Origin: Sinorhizobium terangae
GTDB taxonomy: Bacteria > Pseudomonadota > Alphaproteobacteria > Rhizobiales > Rhizobiaceae
Reading direction: 5' to 3'
Assembly: GCF_029714365.1 (NCBI RefSeq)
Contig: NZ_CP121661.1
Coordinates: 434,001 to 498,000, forward strand
DNA length: 64,000 nt
Shown here in pieces: positions 33,852 to 44,900 of the stretch. How positions within the stretch are numbered: the stretch's first letter is position 1; every line of letters begins with the position of its first letter. A program made the translations under genes and the position numbers. Under the pieces are notes generated by a model. It saw nothing but the letters and a program-made list of their open reading frames with translations, was not told the origin of the DNA and made no database searches.

Positions 33852-35696
33852 GTGTACCTTGATCGCCTTCGCCTAGAGCGCTTCCGATCATTTGAGAATG
33901 GAGTCATTACTTTTCATCCGCACTTGACGGCGATTGTCGGCGAGAACAACGGCGGAAAGTCGAATATCATCGATGCGCTTAGACTCCTTCTTCTCCCCAC
34001 TAACGGCCGCCGCGAAATATACTGCGAAGAGTCAGACATAAGGCGTGACGCAGGGGATAGATCCTTCCGCGTCAAAGCCTGTATCGGTGATCTAACCCCC
34101 GCTCAAAAAGGTCTCTTGATATCCGCGGTCCCCAATCCTCTAAAAGCCGAAGCAATCTATGGACTGGCGTTTTCAAAGGAGGATGGACGGCGTTACAGGC
34201 CCCAATATTGGTCAGGCAAGTTTGAGGCTCAGCCTGAAGCTGGGTCAACGGACTTAATTCGCTATGTGTATCTCCCCCCACTTCGTGATGCCCAAAGGGC
34301 TCTTGCATCCGGAAATCCCACGAGGATCGCGCAACTGCTTCGCTACTTTGTGGGCCAGAGCGAAGAAGAGAAGTTCAAGTCTGATCTTCAACGAGCACAA
34401 ACAAGTGACGCCCTTTCCGCGATCGATGGTGAAATTGGACTACTGTTACGGGATCTCACGACAGGAGCCCGAGAACAGAAAGCCGCCCTTGGCTTCTCAG
34501 ACAACGAGAGCCTCTACGACATTGCGCGGGATTTACGGTTTAAGCTCGCAGACGTGGACATCGTCAATCCAGAAGAGCTTCGTCACTCAGGACTCGGCTA
34601 CGTAAACCTCCTCTTTATGGCGACCGTAGTAATGGAGCTTGAGAAGGCGAAAGATGCTGATCTCACATTGTTTTTAGTCGAAGAGCCCGAAGCGCATCTT
34701 CATCCCCAACTGCAAATGCTCGTGCTGGATTTTTTGCAGGAAAAGGCAAGACAAAGCAGCCAGACAACTCGCAACCCCGGCGAAGCAGAGGGACGAATAC
34801 AGGTTATCGTTACGACTCACTCCCCGAACCTGACCGCCTGGATAGAACCTGAAAATCTGGTCGTAATGCGGTCTTCGCCGGGCACCGACATGCGGCCTGC
34901 TTCAGCGGCAATTGCCGTTCGGACCTTGGATATTGAAAAGCGCAAGCTGGCGAAGATCAGCCGCTATCTCGACGTGACCCGCTCCGCAATGCTCTTCGGC
35001 GGGCGTGTAATGCTTATCGAGGGCATGGCGGAGGCGCTTCTTCTACCCGTTTTTGCTGAACGGCTTTTTAGGCACCGGGGAGACCCCCTCCACCCAGATA
35101 GGCAAAAATGGAAACGCTTCCAGTCCACTTCTCTCGTATCAATCGAGGGCGTTGATTTTGAACCCTACGTATCACTCTTACTCACGCCAGGGCCGGAAGC
35201 GCCCTGCATCGCAGAGAAGTTGGTAATCATAACCGATCGAGATCCAGATGCGCCCGGAGACCGTGAAAATACATTAGGCACGATTGCCGCTGCTCGCGGG
35301 GTCGGAGATAAGCTGAGGGTTGCGGTGAACGAAGTCACCCTGGAACAATCGTTGTTTACCGCTGCCAATGAGCCACTGCTCAAACTAGCATTTCTCGACC
35401 TTCACCCCAGATCAGAAAAGAAATGGAACGATCAGATTGAATGGTCGGTTGAAGCGGAACGGCCAAGCGCATTCTTAGCGCTTTTCACAAGCCGGACAAA
35501 CCCAGTCCGAAAAGGTGACTATGCACAGGCCCTGGCTCTAGTTCTGTCGCCCAAAGATCCTGATTATGTCCCCAATACCGTTCTCCAACTGCACAAAGGC
35601 GATGAAGAAGCCGCCCGGAAAGCCTATCACGACCTCATCGAAACGTTCGAGGTCCCCGACTATCTCCAGCAAGCGATTTCAGAGCTTGTGGCATGA
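33852..35696 (+). CDS. gajA: Gabija GajA: OLD-family ATPase-nuclease
   Basis: A 614-residue protein from a GTG start. The N-terminal ABC-type ATPase reads LERFRSFENGVITF and Walker A VGENNGGKSNI (K about 36), with Walker B LFLVEEPEAHLHPQL near residue 278 and VIVTTHSPNLTAW after it. The C-terminal Toprim nuclease domain has VMLIEGMAEALLLPVF near 390 and VIITDRDPDAPG near 460 (D-x-D), as in OLD/GajA. GajA is a site-specific nickase held inactive by nucleotides and released on phage infection. It overlaps the helicase gene by 4 bp, the standard gajAB arrangement. Confidence 0.88.
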   Translation: MYLDRLRLERFRSFENGVITFHPHLTAIVGENNGGKSNIIDALRLLLLPTNGRREIYCEESDIRRDAGDRSFRVKACIGDLTPAQKGLLISAVPNPLKAEAIYGLAFSKEDGRRYRPQYWSGKFEAQPEAGSTDLIRYVYLPPLRDAQRALASGNPTRIAQLLRYFVGQSEEEKFKSDLQRAQTSDALSAIDGEIGLLLRDLTTGAREQKAALGFSDNESLYDIARDLRFKLADVDIVNPEELRHSGLGYVNLLFMATVVMELEKAKDADLTLFLVEEPEAHLHPQLQMLVLDFLQEKARQSSQTTRNPGEAEGRIQVIVTTHSPNLTAWIEPENLVVMRSSPGTDMRPASAAIAVRTLDIEKRKLAKISRYLDVTRSAMLFGGRVMLIEGMAEALLLPVFAERLFRHRGDPLHPDRQKWKRFQSTSLVSIEGVDFEPYVSLLLTPGPEAPCIAEKLVIITDRDPDAPGDRENTLGTIAAARGVGDKLRVAVNEVTLEQSLFTAANEPLLKLAFLDLHPRSEKKWNDQIEWSVEAERPSAFLALFTSRTNPVRKGDYAQALALVLSPKDPDYVPNTVLQLHKGDEEAARKAYHDLIETFEVPDYLQQAISELVA

Positions 35697-37498
35697 CCGA
35701 TGACGCAGCCCGATCGGAGGCAGAAGCACGGCAGAAAACGGTAATCGGGCACAAAGGTGAATGCTACGTAGAAGCATGCCCGGGAGCGGGTAAGACACTT
35801 ACCCTGGTGAGACGAGTAATATCCGTCTCTGGAACAATAGGCCTGAGACAAGGCATCGCTGTACTTTCCTTCACAAACAGCGCTGTAGACGAGTTCAAAG
35901 AGAAGTATAGCTCTGAAACTTGCTCATCCCACTTGAGCTTTCCCCATTTCGTGGGAACGTTCGATGCCTTCCTGAATCACTTCATCCTAATGCCGTTCGG
36001 TACTGCTGGTTGCGCCGATCGACCGACAATCGTGGACCGCTGGGAAGGTATCATGGTTTCTCACGGACGATCCGGCGTTGCTGCGCCACCTATTCCACTT
36101 CATCATTTTGACGGCGAGACGGGGCTACTAGCCGCAAATCGGCACAGCGTGCTCACTCCGGCCCAAGCTAAGGTAAGAAGCCATTATGAGGCAGCGGCAA
36201 AACGCCGGCTTGATGGCCTTCGTCGAAAGGCAATGCTCGCAGCCACCGCGGCCCGAAAAGCAGCGATCGAATTTCTGAGGGAAAATCCTGCACGAGCGAA
36301 AGCATTGGGCGAAGCAATCACCGCCCGCTTCGTAGAAATCATCGTTGACGAGGCGCAGGACTGCAATGACGATGACGTCTACGTATTGGAATGGCTAAGA
36401 ACACATGGCGCAAAACTCGTCGTTGTGTGCGACCCGGATCAAGCGATTTATGGGTTCCGAAACGGCTGCTCCACCAATTTTGCGTCCTTTGCCAGGACGC
36501 TCCCTTCTCTGGTATTGAACGGTAACTTTCGCAGTTCCAAAACAATCTGCGCTGCCGCCGCCACAATGCGCGCGACCAGTCGCAGCACCCCTGATCTGGC
36601 CGTTGGCGTAGATCGCGACTCTCCCGCAGTCATACATCTCGTGCCATATAAAGATTCCACCGCATCGAAAGCTGCAGTTGGAGCCAGATTTATTGAGCTT
36701 CTCGACGCATCCAAGCTGCCTAAAGAAAACAGCGTAGTCCTAGCCCACAAGCGTAAACTAGCCGCGCGCATCTCAGGAAATACCCCGCCAACGGACGTTA
36801 AGAGTGACGGGCTAAGGCGGTTAGCTGAAGCCGTTGCGGACTACCATCGACCTGCAAGCTCGCCTCGTGAACGGTCGCACACGATCAAATCCACCGTCAG
36901 ACTCCTCATGGCGACGGAAGGACATGACGAGGATGAAGTCTCTAGCCTTCGTTCAATTTCGCAAACTCACGAGCGGACGCGGGAATACTACCGGAAAGCC
37001 GTTGTACTTCTTGAACATTTGCCCCCTCGCTGCACGGGCGCGGTAACGATCGATACATGGCTGACCATGGCAAAAGCTGAAATACTCAGGTTGACAAGCG
37101 TAAATGCGACTTGGAAGCCTCGCAAAAGCGATTGGGCCGCTTCGCTGACAACGGGCGAAGATAGCGTCAGCGGCCTCCCCTATGCCACGATTCATGAAGC
37201 CAAAGGCCGGGCCTATGATGCGGTCTGCGTCGTGGTCGATGGATCATCGGAAAACGTCATGGAACACTGGACGCAACGGGCCTCGGCAACGTCCGAGGCT
37301 CTCCGTGTGCTTTATGTTGGTCTGACAAGGGCACGGAAGCTCGCCGTCCTGGCTGTCCCGGAAAGACACGTACATGCCGTCACAGAAATTCTGAAGGGGT
37401 CTGGTGTTCCCCACCATGTTTGGGCAATCACTCGAAAACCCGCCTCCACAAAGCGCAACATCGAGCAAAAAATACGAGTCTTAGAAGCGGCTTCTTGA
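35693..37498 (+). CDS. gajB: Gabija GajB: UvrD/Rep-like helicase
   Basis: A 601-residue SF1A helicase. Motif I is EACPGAGKTLTLVR, motif Ia LSFTNSAVDEFKEK, motif II IIVDEAQDCNDDD, motif III VVVCDPDQAIYGFR, motif IV-type LNGNFRSS, motif V TIHEAKGRAYDAV and motif VI YVGLTRARKLAVLAV. All are in order with key residues intact. The overlap with gajA (ATGA) supports one operon and a complex of GajA and GajB that senses DNA ends and nucleotide depletion. It is somewhat longer than the founding GajB (about 490 residues). Confidence 0.88.
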   Translation: MTDDAARSEAEARQKTVIGHKGECYVEACPGAGKTLTLVRRVISVSGTIGLRQGIAVLSFTNSAVDEFKEKYSSETCSSHLSFPHFVGTFDAFLNHFILMPFGTAGCADRPTIVDRWEGIMVSHGRSGVAAPPIPLHHFDGETGLLAANRHSVLTPAQAKVRSHYEAAAKRRLDGLRRKAMLAATAARKAAIEFLRENPARAKALGEAITARFVEIIVDEAQDCNDDDVYVLEWLRTHGAKLVVVCDPDQAIYGFRNGCSTNFASFARTLPSLVLNGNFRSSKTICAAAATMRATSRSTPDLAVGVDRDSPAVIHLVPYKDSTASKAAVGARFIELLDASKLPKENSVVLAHKRKLAARISGNTPPTDVKSDGLRRLAEAVADYHRPASSPRERSHTIKSTVRLLMATEGHDEDEVSSLRSISQTHERTREYYRKAVVLLEHLPPRCTGAVTIDTWLTMAKAEILRLTSVNATWKPRKSDWAASLTTGEDSVSGLPYATIHEAKGRAYDAVCVVVDGSSENVMEHWTQRASATSEALRVLYVGLTRARKLAVLAVPERHVHAVTEILKGSGVPHHVWAITRKPASTKRNIEQKIRVLEAAS

Positions 37499-37603
37499 GT
37501 CTCTCGTCCTTTAGAAAAGTGCGCAGCCAGACTTCCGCAGAATCAGCTTGACGCCGTTTCATGAAATGAGATGCTGCGACTCAAGGTAGAGTGGAGAGGC
37601 GAA

Positions 37604-38593
37604 ATGCAGTTCAGGGAAGTGCCTTGGAAGAGAAACCTCAGGAAAGTTCCTGAGGACATACTTTCCAAAATTCGGCAACTCGATACCGATGCTTTCATAG
37701 TGGGCACCGTAAAGACAATCTCTGCCTCGGATGTGGTCGGCCGTTTTAACCATTTGTCTCCTCCTGGCGAACTGGATGAACCATCGGAGCTACTCCCGCC
37801 GAAAGACATGGGGCCGTACTCGACCCGCAATATCGAAGGGTGGGAGGTAAAACGCACCGATCTCCCGAAAATCACGAAAACATTCTATTGGGAGACACCC
37901 AATTTCGGTGATGCCGCGACGTATGGAACTCATCTGCATTTCCACGACAGAGAAGTCTATCGTCGGGAATTCCACCAGCCTCGGCTCTATGAAATTTCGA
38001 CCAAACTCCTGAAGATGGCGACTGGCTTTGGTGGCGGTGGGGTTTATCAGATTGCGATCAAGCAGCCTCTTCTTCGTACCCAAAAGGGCTATGAGGAGGA
38101 ACTGTTCTTCATGTTAAATCTCCTCCAGGAGAATTGCGGGTCCGTTGGGATTTTCAACGCGGATGCCTCGCGTGAAGAAATCATTTCGACCCTTTCTTTG
38201 GACTGGGAGATTTTTCCGCCTGGTTCCAACGACGAGATCGTTCATCGCCTCACCGCAGGCCGCAAACAAGACGCTCGGAAGGTCGGTGTTGTTGCAGAGA
38301 GGGTCAAGCTCTTCTCTCTCCTCAAGCCCACTGCCTTTTTGCGAGGCAACGGTGCCTTTGGGAGCTACATCGGCGCTCGCTATGCTGACGACCTTGTTGT
38401 CTTTGAAAACATGGAATACGGGAACGCCCTTTATATCCTCTACGACGATTGGCAGGAGATTTCCAAGAGATCGCGCTTAGATCTTATTCGAGGCACAGAC
38501 GCAGAATTTGACCGATTGCCTCATACGTATGGATGGGAACAGGCCTTCGGTAGGATTATGCGTCGCGAGAAAAAGAAGCGTGGTCTAGTTTAG
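37604..38593 (+). CDS. Unknown protein downstream of Gabija
   Basis: A 329-residue protein from the ATG at 37604, which has GGAGAGG just upstream; an ATG at 37571 is the alternative. The protein is mixed alpha/beta with no signal peptide or membrane segment. Features include NFGDAATYGTHLHFHDREVYRREFHQPRLYE, a glycine run GFGGGGVYQIA and a basic tail REKKKRG. No family is recognised. The 105-bp spacing to gajB and the same orientation suggest it belongs to the defence locus. It could be an accessory or independent defence protein. Confidence 0.65.
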   Translation: MQFREVPWKRNLRKVPEDILSKIRQLDTDAFIVGTVKTISASDVVGRFNHLSPPGELDEPSELLPPKDMGPYSTRNIEGWEVKRTDLPKITKTFYWETPNFGDAATYGTHLHFHDREVYRREFHQPRLYEISTKLLKMATGFGGGGVYQIAIKQPLLRTQKGYEEELFFMLNLLQENCGSVGIFNADASREEIISTLSLDWEIFPPGSNDEIVHRLTAGRKQDARKVGVVAERVKLFSLLKPTAFLRGNGAFGSYIGARYADDLVVFENMEYGNALYILYDDWQEISKRSRLDLIRGTDAEFDRLPHTYGWEQAFGRIMRREKKKRGLV

Positions 38594-38986
38594 CAGCACT
38601 TAAAGGCAGGATGTTTCCTCGCTCGGAAACACCCCACGCCTAAGGGGCGTCGTGTCCCAAGCCCGTCATCTCGCGCGCAGCCCAGATGACGACCTCGATA
38701 GGACCTTGAGTACGTGATTTACCTTCTTTCGCCAAAGCTCATTGCGGGGCGAGTGTGAGGGTTTCGACATACCGCAGCACGCCATAAGGTCTTTCCAGAA
38801 CAACGAGCAAATTCCAGGCAGGTTTTGGCCATCGGGCGAGGAGCGCTTCTCGTCAGCGTACGCCGCCAGGATCGAATCCGGGGGCAATCTGCATCGCATT
38901 GAAATGACAACGCGCTCGTCTATCTTCCGTTATGTGCAACAATGCCTGACTAACTCAGGCCTCTATCGCCCACGTTCCCCCTATGG
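38594..38986. other. Gap before the giant ATPase gene
   Basis: No confident gene. A stem TGTTTCC-TCGCTC-GGAAACA at 38612-38631, just after the stop of the previous gene, may be a terminator, though no T-run follows. A 77-codon minus-strand ORF (38666-38899) is seen but has no recognised product and no RBS evidence. Confidence 0.4.
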
Positions 38987-41900
38987 TTGAATAACAGTAA
39001 TTACGAATCGACAGGGTGTACGACAACAGTGGAATTGGATCGCAGCCAATCGGTCTCACATCGTCCGGCTGACGGAGAACGACGGGCCGTTCGCAATCTG
39101 ACGGCGCAGTATCTGGTCGCAGCAACGCTTATATATGAAGCGATTCAAGCCGGCGAACTAACGTGGGTTCGATTGGTGGACCCCGAGGCCGGACGGCTGG
39201 ATGACGTCATTATCGGGCGACCTGGCCGGGTCGACGCCTATCAAATCAAGTGGTCCGAATACCGTCAGTCAGTGACTTTCAATCACCTCGTCACTCCAAA
39301 CAGGGTGTCCGGCAGACCCTACCCAGCTCCATTCCAGCTCATGGCCGATGGATGGAAAAATCTCAAGGCAATATACCCGGAAGCGGCAGTGCACGCGCAT
39401 TATCTCATGCACGATGCACCGTCGTCATCGGATTCTCCCGGTGAAAGGACCGGGTACGATCAACCTGCTCATCTACAATCCTTTTTGCGAAATGCTTTCC
39501 CCCGTCGGGCCACATGGTTCATACCGGGAGATCCCACCTATGCGGCTTGGTCCAACAAGATCGATCAGATCAAAAGCGCAACTTGTCTCAGCGAACATGA
39601 GCTGGCGGAATTCATCGCCGATTGTGAACTCGACCTAGGCTTCGATCTAGGCCCGTCGCGCCGGGAGCCTCGGGCATGGGCCGACGTTGAGGACCTCGCG
39701 CAGCTATTATTGTCGAAGGTCTCCAAAAGCAGTGGCGGAGCAGTCGAAGTACGGATCGACACGATCCTGACCGAGCTAAACTGGCGCGATCGATACGACC
39801 TACGCTTCAAGCATGACTTTCCAATCGACGAACACCTCTACCGTCCTATCGAGCCGACGGTCCAGGCGCTTGAGAGGGCCTTTGTCCAATTCGACCGGGG
39901 TTATCTCGCACTTGTTGGCCCTCCTGGATCGGGCAAGTCGACGTCGTTGACGCACATGTTACGGTACCGCAAAGGGGTAAGGTTGGTCCGCTATTATGCC
40001 TTTGTGCGCGACGATCCACAGTTGGGACGAGGCGAAGCGTTTTCCTTCCTCCATGACCTCTGTGTGCAATTGGAGGCCATGGGGCTCGGACGGACGCGAC
40101 GCCGCATTTCTTATCCTGATACGTTGGACGGATTACGTGAGCGTCTGACCGCCTTACTGCGCGACCTGGGCAACGAAACGTCTAAGACAGGAGGACGTGC
40201 AATCATTCTGGTCGACGGTCTCGACCATATCGACCGCGAGCAGAACCCAACCCGCTCCCTAATGGAGGAACTCCCAGCGCCGAGCGCTTTGCCAAAGGGT
40301 GTACTGATCGTATTGGGCACACAACCGGTTGGTTTGAAGGCGCCGACAGCTGCTTTGCGGCCGATTAATGCGCAATTGGAGGAAGCCGGTAGAAAGATTT
40401 CGATGGAGCCGCTCTCCCGGTCGAGCATTTACGAGATTGCGCAAGCGGCGCTGCCGCTCAGCCGATTACGGCCCGGCGACGAGGACATAATTGCTGCTGC
40501 GAGCGCCGGCCATCCGCTGTCCCTTGCCTACTTGCTGAAGCGTCTTGCCAATGCCTCTGACGATGAGGCTGCTCGCGCGTTGCTGGATGCAGGTCTCGAT
40601 TTTGGTGGCGACACAGCCCTCGAATATGAGGCTTATTGGGACAGTCTGGCTTCAGACCCTGAGGTGCGAGATGTCCTGGGGTTGATTGCCCGCATTCGGG
40701 GCGCCGTCGACATCCCGACAATCAAGCAGCTCGCTTCGATGGAAGCAGTGCACCGTTTCGCAAACACCGCCGTTCACCTCTTCAGGCAGTTGACGCCTTC
40801 GCGGTGGGCGTTTTTCCATAACAGCTTCCGACAATTCGTACTTGGCAAAACCATCGTTGACGCGTTCGGCATTGCCGACCCGTCGGCAAATATCGGATTC
40901 CATCGCCGACTGGCGACTATCGCTGCCCAGCCAACATCAGCGCAGGTGCTGAAGTGGCAAGAATTGTATCATCTCGAACAGACTTCGGAACCATTCGCGC
41001 TGTTGGAGCGAGCACAGCAGCAACTCTTCCGGCAACAATTTCTCGCTGGGCGGCCCATATCGGAAATCATCGAAGATGTAGAGCGTGCGCTCAAGGCTGC
41101 CGCCGAAACCAACTCTGGCGCGGCTATTGCCCGCCTGCTTTTGGTCGAAAGCGAACTCGTAGATCGCCACGACGCACTGTCACAGACAGAGTTTACATCG
41201 ATCCTGCTGGAGCTTACCGATCCCGCAGAGTTGGCAGGACGGTTTTTTGTGTCCGACGAGCTTCTCGTTTCAGATGATCTGGCTTTGCAATGGTCGGCGC
41301 GGTTATCGGGAACCCGGTCGGACGGGTTAGGTCTGAAACTGTTCGAAGCCGCTGAACCGATGGACGTCCTCGCCGGCGCGGAGCGTGTCGGCGGGAGCCA
41401 CGGACGCAATCTTGACGACTGGGCTCGAGCCGCATGGCGATTTCGCCCTCTGGATCGGCTCGTTGCCGCAATCGGCAACATTCGCGGCGAGGCGCGCTTT
41501 CGTCCTGGTAAGGATGAGACCGACGACCCCAAGGCCGACGAAACTGCTCAGATCGAGCTCTTGACGCAGCTTGGAATTGGCATTCAGGATTCGCGAAGCG
41601 AAGCAGCTTATGCCGAGTTGACGACATTGCTCGGCCAATCCGCGATTGGCCGAAAAGTTCTGCTGCGATTAGCATTTCGATCGGCTCGATTGTTCGTAGA
41701 CGGTATCCCGACAGTTGGCGATCCAATCTCGGCCATGCGCGCAGTCCTTGAAGCACTTCCGCCGGGCCAGCAGTCGGTTCAAGAGGCAGCCACCCTTGCC
41801 GATGTTCTCTCTCAAATACCCGCTTTGTCGGACCGGGTCGAAGACTACCTGAAGCTCTGCCCCTCAGCCCTTACCGTTAGAGAGCTTAGCGATCCCGGCT

Positions 41901-44900
41901 CGCAGGCCTTCGGGCCCGTCGAACCCTTGTTTCGACAGGCTCGCGCGATGGCCGCGCGCGGTCGAGCGCTCGAGCCGACGACCATCCCCTTTACCGAAAA
42001 GGACCGGGACGAAGGTTTGGTATTGTTTCAACGCCTCGTCGTTGTCGTCGCGACTTTATGGGGTGAAGCAATTGCCGGGAGGCAGGTATCTTCAAGTGCG
42101 TTTCTGCGCAGGGTCGCACCGGTCATTACGTTTCGCAGGCGCGATTCCCGCGAAACATTCAACTGGCATAATTGGTATACCATCACCCATGCATTGAACG
42201 TTCTCTACGACAATCTGTTGTCTGCCGCCCAAGCCCATGGCCGTTCGGTCTTTGAAGCGGTGATCTCGGCCTTCGAAAGTGAATGGTCCCGGGCTTCGCC
42301 ACCCGGCCATATGTCCTGGCCGGCAACGAGTCGCCGCCAAGTTGTCATGTCCGCATATCGCATCGATCGGGATGTGGCGCGTACTGTCCGGCATTTGGGC
42401 GAAATTGAAGCGTCTATAGATGCGTCGTGGGAGTTGGAAGAGCGGCTGGCTGAATTGTGTTCCGTCGCGCGGAATTGGATCGAAATCGGAGACGCCAAAC
42501 GCGCTCGTGCTGCTCTCGATACAGCACTTAGCCAAAGCTTTGGCGTCCACCATGACAAGGATTATCAGATCCAGAATTGGTGTGGTTGGGTCGCGCGGCT
42601 CGCCCGGAGTGAAGTAGAACCTGGCCTAGTGGAGCAAGCGGCGACGACTGTCTTCCGCCTCCTGCCTCAACTGAGGGACATGAATAGAGGGCGAGGGACT
42701 TCGGACGCTACATCCGAACTGATAGGAGCGCTCGCAGATCGCTCGCCACAGTCTGGTTTACAGGCGGCTGAGTGGCTTATCGATGAAGGTTCTGGAGACC
42801 GGTCCACTATCCTGTCCGCGTTACTTGCCGCTGAATTGCGAAGCAGAGACGATTGGCGCGTGGCCACCGGCCTCGTCGCGGCCGCAAGGCTTCTTTTGCC
42901 GTTCTCCAGTTACGACACAGCATTTGGCGAGGCGTTGACCGCGACAGTGGCCTCAGTAGCGTCCAGCACGCCGCTGGTCACCCGAGCGATCCGAATGCTG
43001 AGAGCTTCCGCTCAAACCGTGGCGATTTCCGGCAAGGCATACGGCGATATCCTGGATGGTGTCGATCGAGAGGACGAAGAAGACGACCGCGATCGCCGAA
43101 AATCGATGCCCCCTTCTTTGAAAATGCCGAACGGCGTTGTCCTCGATCAGCACAGGGTCCAATCACTTGCAGATGATCCAAAGGAGTTTACCAAGATCCT
43201 CCCCCGGGCGGTGAGTACCGAAGGTCTCGACTGGTCGGCTGTCGTTCGAGCCCTGTTCGCCAAAGGCGGCGGTCCGAGCGTCAGGGAAGCAGCAAATCTC
43301 GTTCTTCAACAATCCTTGACGTCACCAAGCCTGGAAGTGCTCGTCCAAGAGGCGAAGGCGGCGGGCGAGGTGGAAATCGCTGACGCGGCGATAACACGTC
43401 TCATTGAGAGCGGCCGCCCTTACGGATGGGCGCGCTTCCACGATGGCGGCTCTCGTTACGCCGCTTCTCGCGCACTTCGAGTTGCTTATCCCACCGATGG
43501 ACGAGGCCGTGCGCTCAAACTTTTTGTTGCCGACTATACGGGACATGGCCTGCGGGCCAGGGAGCAAGTTGGCTATTTGGACGAATTGCTCGGTGAATTT
43601 CTCGATGAACTGCCGCTAGGGGAGCTATGGCGGGAAATCGAAGAGCACGTGACGCAACTTGTAGACTGGAAATCAAGTAGCTATCGGTCTCCATCCCTCG
43701 ATCTTCAGCGAGGAACGGACAGTTACGATATTGGCGTCCGTCTGCTGAGCCGCGACATCGATCAACCAGCTCTCGTTTTGGCGTGGCAAGCTAGGCTAGG
43801 CCTGCTGGACGTCTTCGATCTCGGCGACAAGTTTGGCGCCGCTGACGCCGCGGTGCGAAAGGCGATCGCCGGCGGTTATCAGGCACGGACTGCCGGGCTT
43901 TCGATTCTTGAATGTCTTGCTGTTAGTAACCCTGCCATTGCCACACGCTATGTGGAGGATCTGAATGACCTCGCTTGGCAAGGCTCCTCCGTCATCCGTT
44001 ATGCCGCTCAAAACATTCTCGGGCAACTCGAACTTGAGATCCCGTCAGCGCCGCCGAAAATCCTGTTGCCCGCTTTTTACCGTCTTCATTTTCCGGAAAC
44101 GCCAAAACCGGACATCAGCCTTTCCGGTGACGTTACCCCTCCCGGGGAACCACTGCCCGATACGGAAGATCCATTCGACCTTACACGGATGTATCATCAC
44201 GTCCTGAAACGGCTGGCTTCTGACGCCGGACTATCCTTCGACAATCTCGTACGCCGGATGACACAGCACATGCGCATCGTTGCGCCACCAGAAGCCTGGT
44301 CTGCTAAAGTCGAGCGGGAGATTTCTCGACACAATGAAGGCATCGGGCTCAAGTTGACGTATCGGCGTCCTCGCAGCCTCGTTGCCCAACATGCTTTTGG
44401 GCTGCTGGTCTCTGAACTTTGCGATGCAGCGGTGGTGGAGTGGATCCCGCCGTACTTAAGGGAAATGCTGGTGTTAGCCGATCCCCCCGGAAATCTAGCC
44501 AACATTCTACCCAGGCCCGATTGGCTTAATATCCCCGAGGGTGAGGAACTCGGTAAATATCCTTCGGACGAATGGATGGCGGCCGTGGCCGACGCGCTGC
44601 CGACGGCATACAACACTCCGGCGGGCAACGTTGTTTTGGCTGAAGTAACAAGGATTGCTCGGCAGGATAACGAACGCTCGGAAGAAAGTCGGCTTAGTGT
44701 CATCGGTCACCGCACGCTGAAGTTCGACGACGATAGCGAACCCTCAGTTCACGATTTTTGGCACAAGGAAAGATATTTCGCTCGCGACTATCCCATGCTT
44801 TGGCACCTAGAGCCCGTTCCGGTCACTGCGATCGCAGGCGGCTCCATCATGTCTAACGTGCGTTTCCTTGCTCTGAACCCTTCGCTGGCCTTCCTACTTG

